Shown: positions 1-7,504, numbered from the stretch's first letter. The stretch is 24,009 bases of DNA from JAWCLZ01 sp037443105 (GCA_037443105.1 JBBIOZ010000018.1:1-24009); one strand, 5' to 3'. Numbers and translations: made by a program. Notes: generated by a model not told the origin, from the sequence alone.

Positions 1-382
1 GTTCAATCAAAACCCCGCGCGTGCTTTTTGGATGAAGAAAAGCAATCTTTGCGCCATGAGCACCGATTCTGGGAGTTTCATCTATTAAACGCATACCCTT
101 TGCTTTGAGCCTTGCAAGTTCCTGCTCAATGTTATCTACATTTAATGCAATATGCTGCACTCCCTCTCCCCTTTGCTCGATAAACTTTGCAATTGCACTA
201 TCTGGGGAGGTTGCTTCTAAGAGCTCAATACTGCTTTCACCTACCTGAATAAATGCAACTTTTACCTTTTGCTGCTCCACAATCTCAACGCCTTTAACCT
301 CAAGTCCAAGATCCAAGTATATCTTTGCAGCTTCATCTATGCTTTTAACCGCTACTCCTATGTGGTCAATTTTTTTAATCAT
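1..382 (-). CDS. mce: Methylmalonyl-CoA epimerase (3' end cut by the window edge)
   Basis: Interconverts (2R)- and (2S)-methylmalonyl-CoA in propionate/methylmalonyl-CoA metabolism in the cytoplasm. 127 codons are visible, opening MIKKIDHIGVAVKSIDEAAK, which is the first beta-alpha-beta unit of the glyoxalase/vicinal-oxygen-chelate fold. Expected metal and active-site residues are present: H7 (DHIGVAV), E53 (IELLE), H77 (GVQHIAL) and E127 (GVLIE), where the window ends. Family members usually end a few residues after this last motif, so nearly all of the protein is seen. The ATG at 382 is preceded by a GAGGGG ribosome site and a TATA-like CTTATAAG about 35 bases upstream. A methylmalonyl-CoA mutase would be expected nearby but lies outside the window if present. 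Family assignment is strong; in vivo direction (propionate use or synthesis) cannot be told. Confidence 0.93.
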   Translation of the reverse strand, partial: MIKKIDHIGVAVKSIDEAAKIYLDLGLEVKGVEIVEQQKVKVAFIQVGESSIELLEATSPDSAIAKFIEQRGEGVQHIALNVDNIEQELARLKAKGMRLIDETPRIGAHGAKIAFLHPKSTRGVLIE

Positions 383-408
383 TCAATTCCCCTCGATCCA
401 AGATCAAC

Positions 409-423
409 TTATAACCTTATAAG
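409..423 (-). promoter_or_regulatory. TATA box for the methylmalonyl-CoA epimerase gene
   Basis: On the minus strand CTTATAAGGTTATAAG holds two overlapping TATA-like elements 27-41 bases upstream of the epimerase ATG. An archaeal TATA box sits about 25 bases before the transcription start, so the message would begin about 10 bases before the GAGGGG site. Inferred from spacing and sequence only. Confidence 0.45.
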
Positions 424-498
424 AATGCTGATTTTAATTACCGATGATTTTTTATTTCTTTACTGTGTATAGTGAATAGCTCTCCATGGAGGGTTTTA

Positions 499-1782
499 AT
501 GGAAGATATATCGCCCCATTTAGAGGAAATAAAAAGGGCGTTGGGTGAAGGCGTCGTTGAAGAAAAAATCCTATCGGACTTAAAAATATTGCTTTTTGAA
601 TATAATGTTCCAGTGGAAGAGGCCAAGCGCACCATAATTAAAAAATATGGTGGCTTTACAAGGCAGGTGATTGCTAAAAAGCTCAAAGATTTAACGGCGA
701 AAGATAGAAATGTTGAAGTTCTGGTAAAGATCTTGGATATAGGGAGTAAAAATGTTAAAACTGGAAAAGGGGAAAAAACTATTTTTTCCGGCTTGATTGG
801 TGATGAAACCAAAGCAATGCGATTCACAGCTTGGCGTGATTTTAATATCAAGAAAGGCGATGTGGTGAAGATCTCAAATGCATATGTCCGCGAGTTCAAA
901 GGAACTATGGAGCTTAATTTTGGCGAGCGCGCAATGGTGGAAAAAATGCCAAACCATCTACCTCAGCTAACGCCAGTCTCTCAGCACCCAGTGGTTAAAA
1001 AACTGGCTGAGGTGAAAGAAGGAGATAGGAATATCACTGTGGTGGGGAAGGTATTGGAGGTGAAGCAGCAAGAGCTTTCGGTTAAGCAGAATAAGAAAAT
1101 AATTATCACTGGTATTATTGCTGATGAAACATCGAAGCTGCCATTTACCTCTTGGGTTCCAGAAGCTGGAATAGTCAAGGATGCGATTTTGAAACTTGAA
1201 AATGTATATGTGAAGAAATTCCAAGGATTGCCTGCGATCAATATCAATGAAGGCACGATCATAGTTCGAATTCCAGATCTTGAGCTAGGAATCTCAAAGG
1301 AAATTACACGCCTTGAAGAGGTGGTTAGCAGAGAAGGAGCATTTGATGTTACAGTCGAGGGAGACATTCTTTCAATTAGACCCGAATCAGGGTTGATTCA
1401 GCGCTGTCCAAGCTGCAATAGGGTTATACAGAAAAATATCTGCCGCACTCATGGAAAGGTGGAGGGGAGATATGATATGCGCATCAAGGCCACCTTGGAC
1501 GATGGCACTGGGGCAATCATAGTTGTACTCAATAGAGAGGAAACTGAAAAGCTCTATGGTCAGAGCCTTGAGAAATGCAGGGAAATAGCTGTGAGTGCTC
1601 TTTCCATCGAGGTGATAGAAGAGGATATAAAGCGGAAGTTCACAGGCAAGAGGCTTGCGGTGAGGGGCAATGCAAGTAGAACTGAGTATGGTATTATGCT
1701 GGTTGCAAAAGAAGCTTGGATACCAAGTGTTAACATTGAGGAAAAAGCAAGGTTTTTACTGGAGGCAGCTAGGCATGGCTGA
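499..1782 (+). CDS. rpa: Replication protein A (single-stranded DNA-binding protein, OB folds plus zinc finger)
   Basis: Binds single-stranded DNA during replication, recombination and repair. The 427-residue product has three OB-fold-like segments (about residues 65-150, 170-255 and 275-390). The first two carry the repeated pattern DET.....FT.W...., typical of euryarchaeal RPA. A zinc-finger-like motif (C303, C306, C315, H318, in CPSCNRV...CRTHG) lies inside the third, as in euryarchaeal RPA41-type proteins. The reading frame is open from a GTG at 472, but ATG 499 is preferred because GGAGGG lies 7 bases before it. The last 8 bases overlap the next gene (ATGGCTGA), which indicates translational coupling with the RPA-associated protein. 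Confidence 0.93.
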   Translation: MEDISPHLEEIKRALGEGVVEEKILSDLKILLFEYNVPVEEAKRTIIKKYGGFTRQVIAKKLKDLTAKDRNVEVLVKILDIGSKNVKTGKGEKTIFSGLIGDETKAMRFTAWRDFNIKKGDVVKISNAYVREFKGTMELNFGERAMVEKMPNHLPQLTPVSQHPVVKKLAEVKEGDRNITVVGKVLEVKQQELSVKQNKKIIITGIIADETSKLPFTSWVPEAGIVKDAILKLENVYVKKFQGLPAININEGTIIVRIPDLELGISKEITRLEEVVSREGAFDVTVEGDILSIRPESGLIQRCPSCNRVIQKNICRTHGKVEGRYDMRIKATLDDGTGAIIVVLNREETEKLYGQSLEKCREIAVSALSIEVIEEDIKRKFTGKRLAVRGNASRTEYGIMLVAKEAWIPSVNIEEKARFLLEAARHG

Positions 1783-2614
1783 AAGAGAAATTGCGTGGCG
1801 AGTATTTGCAGCAGAATTCAATCAATCTAATTTGAAATACAGCGAAGGGGGTGTGCGCTCCCCAAATTATATAATTACACCCTCAGGTGCTAGATGCAAT
1901 CGAGTGTATATAGTGGGCGTTGTCACAGAAGTTGAAAATATTGGCCAGGACGAAGACTTATGGCGCTCTAGAATCGCTGATCCCACGGGTGCATTCGCTG
2001 TATATGCAGGTCAATTTCAGCCAGATGTAGCAATTTTTCTTTCAGAAGTAGAAATTCCAAGTTTTCTAGCTGTGGTAGGCAAGGTCAAAATATATGAGCC
2101 TGAAGCAGGAGTATTTTATACTACGATCAGGCCTGAGGAGATCAATAGAGTAGACGCAAAAGTTAGAGATCTATGGGTTTTGACCACTGCTGAAAGAACG
2201 CTTGAGAGGATAAACTATGTTAAGGCTGCACTGGATTCAAAGTTATCTGGGGAAAGCCTTATCAATTATTTGATTGCTAAAGGAGCGAAGAAAGAACTCG
2301 CAAGTGGCATTGCTCAAGCGATTGCTCACTATAAAACCAGTGAGGAATCGCTTCAAAAGCTGAGGCAAATGGTGATCGATGCTTTGGAGTCATTGATCGG
2401 GGGAATTGAAATTGAAGGGGAATATTCAAATAAAGAGATCGTCTATTCCATTCTCTGCGAACTGGATAAAGGTGAGGGGGCAAGCTATGAGGATATAATC
2501 AATGCTGCAGAGCAGCATGGCTTAAGCGAGAAAGCTATTGAGGAAGCTTTGAAAGAGCTGATGAACGAAGGCCGCTGTTATGAGCCGAGAATTGGTATTT
2601 TGAGAAAAGTTTGA
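1775..2614 (+). CDS. RPA-associated protein (COG3390 type, OB fold plus C-terminal winged helix)
   Basis: Partner of archaeal RPA; in haloarchaea such proteins are coexpressed with their cognate RPA and co-purify with it (family knowledge). The 279-residue product begins MAEREIAWRVFAAEFNQS. It has an OB-fold-like N-terminal half (GVVTEVEN...WRSRIADPTGAFAVYAGQ) and a C-terminal helical segment (about residues 230-279, EGASYEDIINAAEQHGLSEK) that looks like a winged helix. The frame is open further upstream inside rpa, but ATG 1775 is chosen because GGAGG lies 9 bases before it. It overlaps the rpa stop by 8 bases, and the next gene begins one base after its stop, so the three genes probably form one transcript. 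Confidence 0.9.
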   Translation: MAEREIAWRVFAAEFNQSNLKYSEGGVRSPNYIITPSGARCNRVYIVGVVTEVENIGQDEDLWRSRIADPTGAFAVYAGQFQPDVAIFLSEVEIPSFLAVVGKVKIYEPEAGVFYTTIRPEEINRVDAKVRDLWVLTTAERTLERINYVKAALDSKLSGESLINYLIAKGAKKELASGIAQAIAHYKTSEESLQKLRQMVIDALESLIGGIEIEGEYSNKEIVYSILCELDKGEGASYEDIINAAEQHGLSEKAIEEALKELMNEGRCYEPRIGILRKV

Positions 2615-2615
2615 T

Positions 2616-3416
2616 ATGTCCCACGAGATCGATCTCTCTTTTCTAGATCTTCCTGAAATTCTTGAGATTGTTTTCCCGCTTGCTTATTCTAATTTCTATT
2701 TCCCTACTCGCTCTCAGCCTCCCAGTTTTATAGATATAGGTGAAGGAATTCGAGTCAGCTATGGCTTTTGGATGAGAAGCAGTAGCTCTCCCACCATTCT
2801 TTATTTCCACGGTAATGGTGAAACAGTGGGGGATTATGCAGAAATAGCTAAATTTTATAATCAAAGAAATATAAATATTTTTGTGGTCAGTTACAGAGGC
2901 TATGGCCTGAGCACCGGCTCTCCCACCATAACTAATATGCTTCGAGATTCCCATTCCATCTTCAAGGAATTTAAAAAGATAATTGAAAAAGAAGGGTGCA
3001 GAAAAAAACCATTTCTAATGGGACGCTCCCTTGGTAGCACACCAGCTATCGAACTTGCCTATCACCATCAAATGGAACTCTCTGGCATAATAGTAGAAAG
3101 CGGCCTAGCGAATAATTTCCGCCGCTGGTGGAGGTACCTAAAACCCCGAGATAGAGAGTTCATTTTGAATGAAAAAGGCGAATTCTTAAATAAAGTAAAA
3201 GCTCGCGCGATCAAAATTCCTACACTTATTATTCACGGTGAATATGACAGCATTATACCTCTTTCAGAGGCAAAAGAGCTTTATGAAAACCTAGCTTCAA
3301 AGAATAAAAAGCTTATAATCATTTCAGGCGCAGATCACAACGATTTAATGACAGAACTCTATTTCGATGCAATTGAAGAGTTCGTCAAAAAGAATCAAGT
3401 TATCGTGCAAAATTAA
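2616..3416 (+). CDS. Alpha/beta hydrolase (serine hydrolase)
   Basis: Probable cytoplasmic esterase/hydrolase of unknown substrate, 266 residues. The alpha/beta-hydrolase hallmarks are in order: oxyanion-hole HGNGE (residues 65-69), nucleophile elbow GRSLGS with S138, acid D211 in HGEYDS, and catalytic H241 in GADHND. The arrangement resembles the FrsA/BEM46-like 'HGN' hydrolases. There is no signal peptide. It starts one base after the stop of the RPA-associated gene with no strong ribosome site of its own, so it is probably translated by coupling. A role connected to RPA is not implied by the sequence. Its last four bases overlap the convergent gene's stop (TTAA shared). Confidence 0.9.
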   Translation: MSHEIDLSFLDLPEILEIVFPLAYSNFYFPTRSQPPSFIDIGEGIRVSYGFWMRSSSSPTILYFHGNGETVGDYAEIAKFYNQRNINIFVVSYRGYGLSTGSPTITNMLRDSHSIFKEFKKIIEKEGCRKKPFLMGRSLGSTPAIELAYHHQMELSGIIVESGLANNFRRWWRYLKPRDREFILNEKGEFLNKVKARAIKIPTLIIHGEYDSIIPLSEAKELYENLASKNKKLIIISGADHNDLMTELYFDAIEEFVKKNQVIVQN

Positions 3417-4396
3417 TAATACCAAGTTTTGAAATTCGGCTCAAAATATGCTCTATAGCTCGAGTCACTGGCAGCCTTGCAGCCAGCTATGAAGATACAG
3501 CTGTGCCTGCACTCAATTCCAAGCAGATGCGAGGCTCTGCAGCTTTCAAATCCGCAGTTAAAACAAACTGGGTTCTCACGCGAGCAGCAAGCCCTGCCCA
3601 TCGTCCAGAAGATATCGTCGAGCAGCGTAATCTTAAGCCCGGATTCGCTGGATATTATATCATAGGCTTTTTGAGCCGCGCTCCTTATATCGCGATCATC
3701 CCTTTGATTTGCAGGTAGATTTTTCTTGAGCTTAGTTTCAAGTTTTTTATCCATCACCTCAATAATCCCAGTTCTCAATGCAATTCTCGCGAGCACATTA
3801 TCCACAGGAATGTGAAGATTTTCAATATCTTTAATTTCAAAGAGCTTTCTCCTTTCCAGAAATTTAACAAGCAGAAAGCTTTTTTTGCTCAGCGGATCGC
3901 TATACGCCTTAAATTGAGCTAAAAGCTGAAGCAATCCCCTTCTATCTTCTCGCAATAAATAGCCATCTGCGGCTTTTATTAACTCAAGCGCACTTCCATT
4001 ATAATACTTCAAAAGCTTAATCGCGCAATCCCTGAGCAGCATACCTCGAACTTCAGGGTCTGGAATGGAGATCTCTTCCGTGGAAAGCCATTCTTTCACC
4101 TCTCTCTTAGAAATACGCTGCATCTTCTCTGCAGCGAAGTATTCCTTCCGCTTCCTTGCAAGTGCATAGAGCAATTCAGAGCCATGGAGTTTTTTGCCAT
4201 CGATTACCCCTTCAAATTTCAAGCGCGTCCTGTGGTCGATGGCAACTACGAAAAAGAAAAAATTCGCCACCTCCTCGGGTGAGGCATTCTCAGGTGGAAA
4301 TAGCAATGGATCCTTAAATTCATCAACTGCAAACTTCAAGTGTCTAATAGCACTCGCAAGTCTAAGGCATTCCTCTCTATTTACCTCCACTCTCAT
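3413..4396 (-). CDS. HhH-GPD / queuosine-salvage-like protein with C-terminal cysteine cluster
   Basis: Not a family I can name with certainty. The 327-residue product has the order of elements seen in the queuosine-salvage (DUF2419) proteins, themselves related to helix-hairpin-helix DNA glycosylases: FFFFVVAIDHRT near residue 50, a helical middle, then HIPVDNVLARIALRTGI (195-211). The last resembles the segment carrying the catalytic Asp (here D199) in endonuclease III/MutY. The LPGVGxKTA hairpin and catalytic Lys of endonuclease III are absent. The C-terminus has C271-x6-C278-x2-C281-x4-C286, close to the [4Fe-4S] loop of EndoIII, with further cysteines at 270, 296, 300 and 306. ATG 4396 follows GAGGT by 8 bases; an upstream TTG at 4411 is less likely. 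It overlaps the DUF1989 gene by 20 bases. Inference: a glycosylase or nucleoside hydrolase acting on a modified base. Confidence 0.6.
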   Translation of the reverse strand: MRVEVNREECLRLASAIRHLKFAVDEFKDPLLFPPENASPEEVANFFFFVVAIDHRTRLKFEGVIDGKKLHGSELLYALARKRKEYFAAEKMQRISKREVKEWLSTEEISIPDPEVRGMLLRDCAIKLLKYYNGSALELIKAADGYLLREDRRGLLQLLAQFKAYSDPLSKKSFLLVKFLERRKLFEIKDIENLHIPVDNVLARIALRTGIIEVMDKKLETKLKKNLPANQRDDRDIRSAAQKAYDIISSESGLKITLLDDIFWTMGRACCSRENPVCFNCGFESCRASHLLGIECRHSCIFIAGCKAASDSSYRAYFEPNFKTWYY

Positions 4397-4937
4397 TATG
4401 AATAACCTCAACCGCTATTTTTCCATCTGGCTGAGAAAGCTCTTCGTGGGGGCAAGCTGTTATTGCAATTTCCAAGTCAACCAGCGCCTCGAGTTCAATG
4501 AAGTCCCCACTCTTCGCTTTAGTAAAAGCAGGCTTGAATTCATAGCTTTCAGGATCGATTTCAAAGTCCATGAAGAGGTTAACTGTGCTGGGTAAACTTT
4601 CAACTGAAACATTCAATGCTTGAGCAAGCAGCTCCCTGCATCCTTTTTTATTAAATCCATACAAACTGCTGCGGCAGCCAGGAAACACTATATTAGAGCT
4701 GGCTCTCGATTGTACCTGCAGTACCTTTAAAGCAGGCTCCTCCCTCGAGTTATAAAGCACATCGCCTTCTCTAAGCACAAATCTCCCAAGTCTATCAAGC
4801 GTTAGTCCCTGGTGATAGGAAGTGAAAACCAAGTCAGCAAGCTGGCCACCGCCCAAGCAAGCTATTTTAATTCTATCACCTCTCTTCATTGAAATTGAAA
4901 TAGCCTCTCCTTTGTGGAGCACAATGTCAATATTCAA
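4377..4937 (-). CDS. DUF1989 (urea-carboxylase-associated type) protein
   Basis: 186 residues from a TTG start, matching the DUF1989 family in layout. The N-terminal beta-rich segment has GDRIKIACLGGGQLADLVF, the centre has NIVFPGCRSSLYG, and the end has NLFMDFEID with SGDFIELEALVDLEIAITACPHEEL, the conserved 'alpha-ACP' motif. Bacterial relatives sit beside urea carboxylase, but no urea gene is here, so that label should not be carried over; the reaction is unknown. A GGGGAG ribosome site lies 4 bases before TTG 4937, and GTG 4922 is an alternative start. The start overlaps the end of the metallo-beta-lactamase gene by 11 bases and the end overlaps the HhH-like gene by 20, so the three are translationally coupled. 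Confidence 0.8.
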   Translation of the reverse strand: MNIDIVLHKGEAISISMKRGDRIKIACLGGGQLADLVFTSYHQGLTLDRLGRFVLREGDVLYNSREEPALKVLQVQSRASSNIVFPGCRSSLYGFNKKGCRELLAQALNVSVESLPSTVNLFMDFEIDPESYEFKPAFTKAKSGDFIELEALVDLEIAITACPHEELSQPDGKIAVEVIHNESGGK

Positions 4938-5604
4938 ATGTCTCCCCTGGTTTTAAAATCACAGCCATTGTCTCAGGACTTTTCTCTCTCACAAGCGCTG
5001 CAAATTTCTCTGGGTTTTGGGCAATTATTGGAAAGGTATTGTAATGCATTGGAATCGCAACTTTGGGCTTTATCCAACTCACGGCTACTGCAGCAGTTTG
5101 TGGATTCATTGTGAATCGATCGCCTATAGGCAGAAGTGCAATATCTGGATGATAGACCTCCCCTATCAGCTTCATATCGCTAAAAAGCGCAGTATCGCCA
5201 GCATGATAAACTATAGCTTCATCTTCGATAACATAGCCGCAAGCCGTACCCCCATATCCTAAATTTGCTTCATCGATACCTGAGGAATGCCAAGCAGGCA
5301 CCATGGTAATTTTCACCCCTAGGTCTAGCGAGCCGCCTATATTCATACCAAGTGCCTCAACTCCTTTTGCTTGAAGATAGCAAGCGATCTCGTGGATTGC
5401 AATAGCTATGGCTTTATTCTGCTTGGCAATTGCTGTAGCATCCCCCAAGTGATCCCCGTGGCCGTGGGTAATAGCTATGATCTCTGGCTTCAGCTCCTCG
5501 ATTTTCTTGGGCGCCAGAGGATTTCCAGATATAAATGGATCAATCAGTATGCGTTTCTTCCCTATCAATTCAAATGCAGCGTGTCCAAGCCAAGTGATTT
5601 TCAT
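4927..5604 (-). CDS. UPF0173 metal-dependent hydrolase (metallo-beta-lactamase fold)
   Basis: Cytoplasmic dinuclear-metal hydrolase of the UlaG-like UPF0173 family; the physiological substrate is not known. At 225 residues it is full length. Metal ligands are visible: H47, H49, D51 and H52 (THGHGDHLGD), H106 (PAWHSSG), D137 (HAGDTALF) and H187 (IPMHYNTFP). The conserved opening MKITWLGHAAFELIGKKRIL is intact. ATG 5604 is preceded by GGTGAT. It is the first gene of a minus-strand operon with the DUF1989 and HhH-like genes, overlapping the next by 11 bases. Context suggests a small hydrolytic pathway rather than a stand-alone housekeeping role, but that is inference. Confidence 0.93.
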   Translation of the reverse strand: MKITWLGHAAFELIGKKRILIDPFISGNPLAPKKIEELKPEIIAITHGHGDHLGDATAIAKQNKAIAIAIHEIACYLQAKGVEALGMNIGGSLDLGVKITMVPAWHSSGIDEANLGYGGTACGYVIEDEAIVYHAGDTALFSDMKLIGEVYHPDIALLPIGDRFTMNPQTAAVAVSWIKPKVAIPMHYNTFPIIAQNPEKFAALVREKSPETMAVILKPGETFEY

Positions 5605-5641
5605 AATTCATCACCAGAATTCCAAGATTTTCTTTGAAACA

Positions 5642-5653
5642 TATTTAAATATA
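5642..5653 (+). promoter_or_regulatory. TATA box for the zinc-ribbon gene
   Basis: The A/T block TATTTAAATATA sits 29-40 bases before the chosen ATG at 5682. Archaeal spacing would place the transcript start near 5673-5678, giving a very short leader that still holds a GGTGG ribosome site. Inferred from spacing and sequence. Confidence 0.5.
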
Positions 5654-5681
5654 TTCATTGCATGGATACATGGGTGGTTTA

Positions 5682-5900
5682 ATGGTTTTACGCCTGCAAT
5701 GCCCCAAATGTGGCTATACTGGGGAGGTAACTAAGAAGGTTAAGGAAGATGAGAGGTATGAATATTATGAATGTCCAACCTGTCGCACTACTCCCCACGT
5801 TTGGAAGGTAAAAGGGAAGAAATTAAGCCTAAGAAGAGCTAGCTCGCTCTTAAACATTTTTCTATTATTTGATGTAAATCTTAGCGCATTTAAAACCTGA
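5682..5900 (+). CDS. Small zinc-ribbon protein
   Basis: 72-residue protein with two CxxC knuckles: CPKCGYTG (residues 7-14) and CPTCRTTPH (about 30-38), 19 residues apart, which can form one zinc ribbon. It is basic and charged in the middle (KKVKEDERYEYYE). The last 20 residues are hydrophobic and unlike the rest. Upstream ATG 5670 and TTG 5658 are in frame, but ATG 5682 has GGTGG just before it and fits the TATA spacing. The gene is divergent from the UPF0173 operon. Function is unknown; nucleic-acid or protein binding is the usual guess for such ribbons. Confidence 0.65.
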   Translation: MVLRLQCPKCGYTGEVTKKVKEDERYEYYECPTCRTTPHVWKVKGKKLSLRRASSLLNIFLLFDVNLSAFKT

Positions 5901-6154
5901 TGCTTTAAAGCCTTGGCTTTTCCATAAACAGTAATTTTGGGTCTAAATTCCCCTGCACCTATTCGTTGGCTATCAATTATGCACAGTTAATCATCCAAGC
6001 TAGCGATCCCATTAGGTCTATTTTTCATAATCCTCTTGAAGCTCCACATTCGCGCCCAAGTCCTTCGGCGGATCAGGTGATTCAACAGTGGGTCTATATT
6101 TTTATCTTCAAAAGGTATTTCTTTTCTCAAATCCTGTAAATATATCTGTTCAGC
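5901..6154. other. 254-base intergenic stretch, possibly holding eroded coding sequence
   Basis: No start-to-stop gene is credible here. On the minus strand two stop-limited open stretches of about 60 codons follow each other in the same direction (about 6178-5987 and about 5975-5830). They read as protein-like sequence, for example PKITVYGKAKALKHQ in the second and KEIPFEDKNIDPLLN in the first, separated by stops and frame change. They may be remnants of a decayed gene or chance. For the plus strand, a TATA-like TCTATATTTTTATC near 6093-6106 could serve the Lrp-type gene at 6155. Confidence 0.35.
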
Positions 6155-6601
6155 ATGGATAAAATTGATAGAGCAATCCTATCGATACTTCAAGTCGAAT
6201 TTCCCTTGGTTGAGAAGCCATTTAAAGCAATTGCCGAGCGGATTGGTATAGATGAAGCGGAAGTACTTGAAAGAATTAAGCGATTGCAGAAAAGCGGGAG
6301 AATTCGCCAGCTGAGACCCATAATTGATTCTAAGAAGCTCGGGCTTAAAAGCACGCTTGTTGCAATGAGTGTCCCTGAAAATAAAATTGAGAAGGTGGCT
6401 GAAATAATCAACTCCTATGAGGGCGTTTCCCACAATTATGTAAGGAAGCACCGCTACAACATATGGTTCACTTTAGCAGCTAGAGATGAAAAAAGTCTGA
6501 AGCAAGTCATAGAGGAGATAAAAAAAAGGTCAGGGATAAAAGATGTTCTAAGTTTGCCCACCAAGAAGCTATTTAAGCTTGAGGTAAAATTCGATATCTA
6601 G
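6155..6601 (+). CDS. Lrp/AsnC-type siroheme decarboxylase subunit (AhbA/AhbB family)
   Basis: 148 residues, with an N-terminal winged helix (MDKIDRAILSILQVEFPLVE, KAIAERIG..EAEVLERIKRL) and a C-terminal RAM-like domain. This is not a plain Lrp regulator. The LQxxFPLVEKPF opening and the signature VSHNYVRKHRYNIWFTL (residues 91-107, with H93, Y95, R97, H99, Y101 and W104) are hallmarks of the AhbA/AhbB/NirDGHL siroheme decarboxylases. These turn siroheme into 12,18-didecarboxysiroheme in the alternative heme pathway. AhbA and AhbB normally act as a heterodimer; only one subunit is in this window. It is followed after 14 bases by a UbiA prenyltransferase, probably on the same transcript. I cannot decide between AhbA and AhbB from sequence alone, and a regulator derived from this family remains possible. 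Confidence 0.8.
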   Translation: MDKIDRAILSILQVEFPLVEKPFKAIAERIGIDEAEVLERIKRLQKSGRIRQLRPIIDSKKLGLKSTLVAMSVPENKIEKVAEIINSYEGVSHNYVRKHRYNIWFTLAARDEKSLKQVIEEIKKRSGIKDVLSLPTKKLFKLEVKFDI

Positions 6602-6615
6602 CTAAGGCGGATCCA

Positions 6616-7485
6616 ATGCTTGAAATTAGAAAATTTGCAGCCATATGGCATCTCACTAGGCTTGAGCATGGATTAATGTTCGCTCTTGGAGTTATCATTG
6701 GAATTGTAATTGCAGATTACTCATATCTAACGCTTTACAACATCCTATTTGGAGCACTCACTGCAATTTTAATTGAAGCAGGCACTTTTGCCCTTAATGA
6801 CTACTTCGATTTAGAGGTGGATAAAGCTAACAAACGCTTTGACCGCCCGCTGGTAAGGGGGGATTTAAAACCTGAAACAGCGCTTGCAATAGCTCTGACA
6901 TTAACACCCTTGGGAGTCTTAGCTTCATTTTTTTTAAACTGGCTTTGCTTCTCCATAGCACTGGTCTCAGCTCTATTTGGCGTCTTTTATGATGTGAAGT
7001 TCAAGGAAACCGGTTTATTTGGAAATATATATATTTCATATTCAATGGCGATTCCCTTCATATTCGGCGGGGCAATCGCAGGCAAGTTCCCTTTGATTTT
7101 ATGGTTGCTTGCTTCAATCGCATTTTTCTCAGGCCTAGGGCGCGAGATAATGAAAGGGGCAATGGATATCGAAGGCGATAAACTGCGAAGCGTGAGAAGC
7201 ATAGCTAGGATATTTGGCGAGAGAAGAGCTGCGCAGATCTCAAGTGCTTTCTACTTAATCGCAATAACTCTCAGTTTAATTCCATATTTCTACTTCCCTG
7301 ACAAGAGTTACTATCGGAACGAATTTTACCTCTTTTTTGTACTTCCATCAGACCTCCTATTCATCTACGCTTCATTCAATCTGTTGCAAAAATATAGTAG
7401 TGCCGGAAAAATGAGAGGCATAACACTGCTGGCTATTTTCCTAGGGCTAATTGGCTTTCTAGCCGGCGCGCTTTTTTATATTTAA
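6616..7485 (+). CDS. UbiA-family prenyltransferase (possibly digeranylgeranylglyceryl-phosphate synthase)
   Basis: Integral membrane prenyltransferase, 289 residues, with eight or nine hydrophobic helices. The two Asp-rich motifs that bind Mg-prenyl diphosphate are present: NDYFDLEVD (N61, D62, D65, D69) followed by RPLVRGDLKPETA, and GREIMKGAMDIEGDKLRS (D184, D188). The second motif resembles the archaeal ether-lipid enzyme that adds the second geranylgeranyl chain (DGGGP synthase). Archaea also carry UbiA paralogs for quinone, methanophenazine or heme side chains, so the substrate is open. ATG 6616 follows a weak GGCGGAT site. Its position just after a siroheme-decarboxylase-like gene makes a heme/tetrapyrrole or quinone substrate worth considering. 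Confidence 0.83.
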   Translation: MLEIRKFAAIWHLTRLEHGLMFALGVIIGIVIADYSYLTLYNILFGALTAILIEAGTFALNDYFDLEVDKANKRFDRPLVRGDLKPETALAIALTLTPLGVLASFFLNWLCFSIALVSALFGVFYDVKFKETGLFGNIYISYSMAIPFIFGGAIAGKFPLILWLLASIAFFSGLGREIMKGAMDIEGDKLRSVRSIARIFGERRAAQISSAFYLIAITLSLIPYFYFPDKSYYRNEFYLFFVLPSDLLFIYASFNLLQKYSSAGKMRGITLLAIFLGLIGFLAGALFYI

Positions 7486-7487
7486 AA

Positions 7488-7497
7488 ATTTTTTTAT
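7488..7497 (+). terminator. Oligo-T terminator after the UbiA gene
   Basis: A run of seven T within AAAAATTTTTTTAT begins three bases after the UbiA stop. Archaeal RNA polymerase terminates at T-rich tracts, and the next gene has its own TATA box, so this is a plausible end of the ahb-like/ubiA transcript. Confidence 0.4.
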
Positions 7498-7504
7498 ATT
7501 TAAT

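Noticed and set aside
269..472. 67-codon plus-strand open frame overlapping the epimerase
   Set aside because: It is antisense to a clear epimerase gene and has no ribosome site.
438..899. 153-codon minus-strand open frame opposite rpa
   Set aside because: It is a shadow of rpa: the rpa frame has domain matches and this one has none.
1670..1774. Longer N-terminus for the RPA-associated protein
   Set aside because: The extension lies inside rpa, and ATG 1775 has a GGAGG site and the family-like start.
4377..4937. Urea-metabolism role for the DUF1989 protein
   Set aside because: The family name comes from bacterial gene neighbours; no urea carboxylase, allophanate hydrolase or transporter is in this window.
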